Position numbers and translations under genes: made by a program. This document shows positions 63,879 through 64,000 of a stretch of 64,000 nt of DNA, in pieces (the first letter of the stretch is position 1; each line of letters opens with the position of its first letter). The DNA is from Streptomyces sp. R41. GTDB taxonomy: Bacteria > Actinomycetota > Actinomycetes > Streptomycetales > Streptomycetaceae. The notes below the pieces were generated by a model. That model was not told where the DNA came from. It was given only the letters and a program-made list of their open reading frames with translations, and searched no databases. The stretch spans positions 7,237,001 through 7,301,000 of the forward strand of contig NZ_CP163443.1 in assembly GCF_041053055.1 (NCBI RefSeq), given 5' to 3'.

Positions 63879-64000
63879 GTGACCGCACCGATCGAGACCA
63901 CCGGGGCGGCAACGGAAGCACAGCCTGAGGCCGTGCTTGCCGGAGTCGACAAGGGGCAGATCGAGGGCCGTTCCCTGGGACAGATCGCCTGGACGCGCTT
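63879..64000 (+). CDS. Peptide ABC transporter permease (OppC/DppC-like), N-terminus only
   Basis: From GTG 63879 (GAGGGG ten bases upstream) the protein reads VTAPIETTGAATEAQPEAVL and continues to GQIEGRSLGQIAWTRL at the window edge; GTG 63741 is an in-frame alternative without a Shine-Dalgarno. The GRS.....W.RL run just before the first membrane helix is typical of OppC-type permeases (GRSPWQLAWRRL in many). Fragment of about 40 residues, so the call rests on this motif and remembered gene order. Confidence 0.6.
   Translation, partial: MTAPIETTGAATEAQPEAVLAGVDKGQIEGRSLGQIAWTR

Overview
This window looks like a Streptomyces chromosome. GC is very high with strong third-position bias, GTG/TTG starts are common, many genes appear leaderless, and the gene content is typical: the GlgE maltosyl-transfer cluster, paired M4 metalloproteases, a pierisin-like ADP-ribosyltransferase, lipoprotein L,D-transpeptidases and a gcv operon behind a glycine riboswitch. 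From memory of the family (not checked here), the order follows the S. coelicolor SCO5430s-SCO5470s region, with local insertions and losses.

Layout. 1-4.8 kb: the end of an AAA+ ATPase gene, an SDR/aldo-keto reductase pair divergent from an Lrp regulator, a hypothetical gene, and a MerR regulator with thioredoxin. 4.8-7.2 kb: a HelD-like RNA-polymerase-associated helicase behind a 40-bp perfect palindrome. 7.3-19.7 kb: glycogen/trehalose metabolism, with glgE-treS-mak-glgB on the minus strand and glgP on the plus strand, separated by a secreted subtilase. 19.7-24.5 kb: a DUF1990 gene and two tandem thermolysin-like secreted proteases. 24.5-25.5 kb: a recombination scar with an ammonium-transporter relic and a chimeric gene. 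25.5-33 kb: two heterodimeric ABC exporters on the minus strand. 33.2-36.8 kb: an ABC-2 exporter and a NarL-type two-component system on the plus strand. 36.8-40.9 kb: a frameshifted sulfatase preceded by a Cys-containing leader peptide, then glgX. 41-45.4 kb: two lipoprotein L,D-transpeptidases, an enoyl-CoA hydratase and an anti-sigma-type ATPase. 45.4-46.4 kb: a gene-free island of minisatellites and a long hairpin. 46.4-49.3 kb: a frameshifted polysaccharide deacetylase, a YVTN propeller lipoprotein, a ScARP/Scabin-like DNA ADP-ribosyltransferase and a MITE. 49.3-55.9 kb: small regulators, redox enzymes, a MOSC protein, a HAD phosphatase and a GH25 muramidase. 56-60.7 kb: gcvT-gcvH-glyA-sdaA under a tandem glycine riboswitch. 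60.8-64 kb: a P-loop protein, two SseB paralogues and the start of a peptide ABC permease gene.

How genes work together. TreS converts trehalose to maltose, Mak phosphorylates it, GlgE polymerises maltose-1-phosphate, GlgB branches the glucan, and GlgP with GlgX (20 kb away) degrade it. GcvT/GcvH/GlyA/SdaA take glycine to serine to pyruvate; the neighbouring SseB genes are named for serine sensitivity. The least ordinary features are the complementary decay of the two ATP sites in the first ABC pair, a small genomic repeat read in frame inside the second pair, the leader peptide before the sulfatase, the repeat island, the MITE that supplies a stop codon, the chimeric gene at 24.9-25.3 kb, and two MerR promoters with the same 19-bp leaderless layout. 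All functions are inferred from sequence reading alone; no searches were run.
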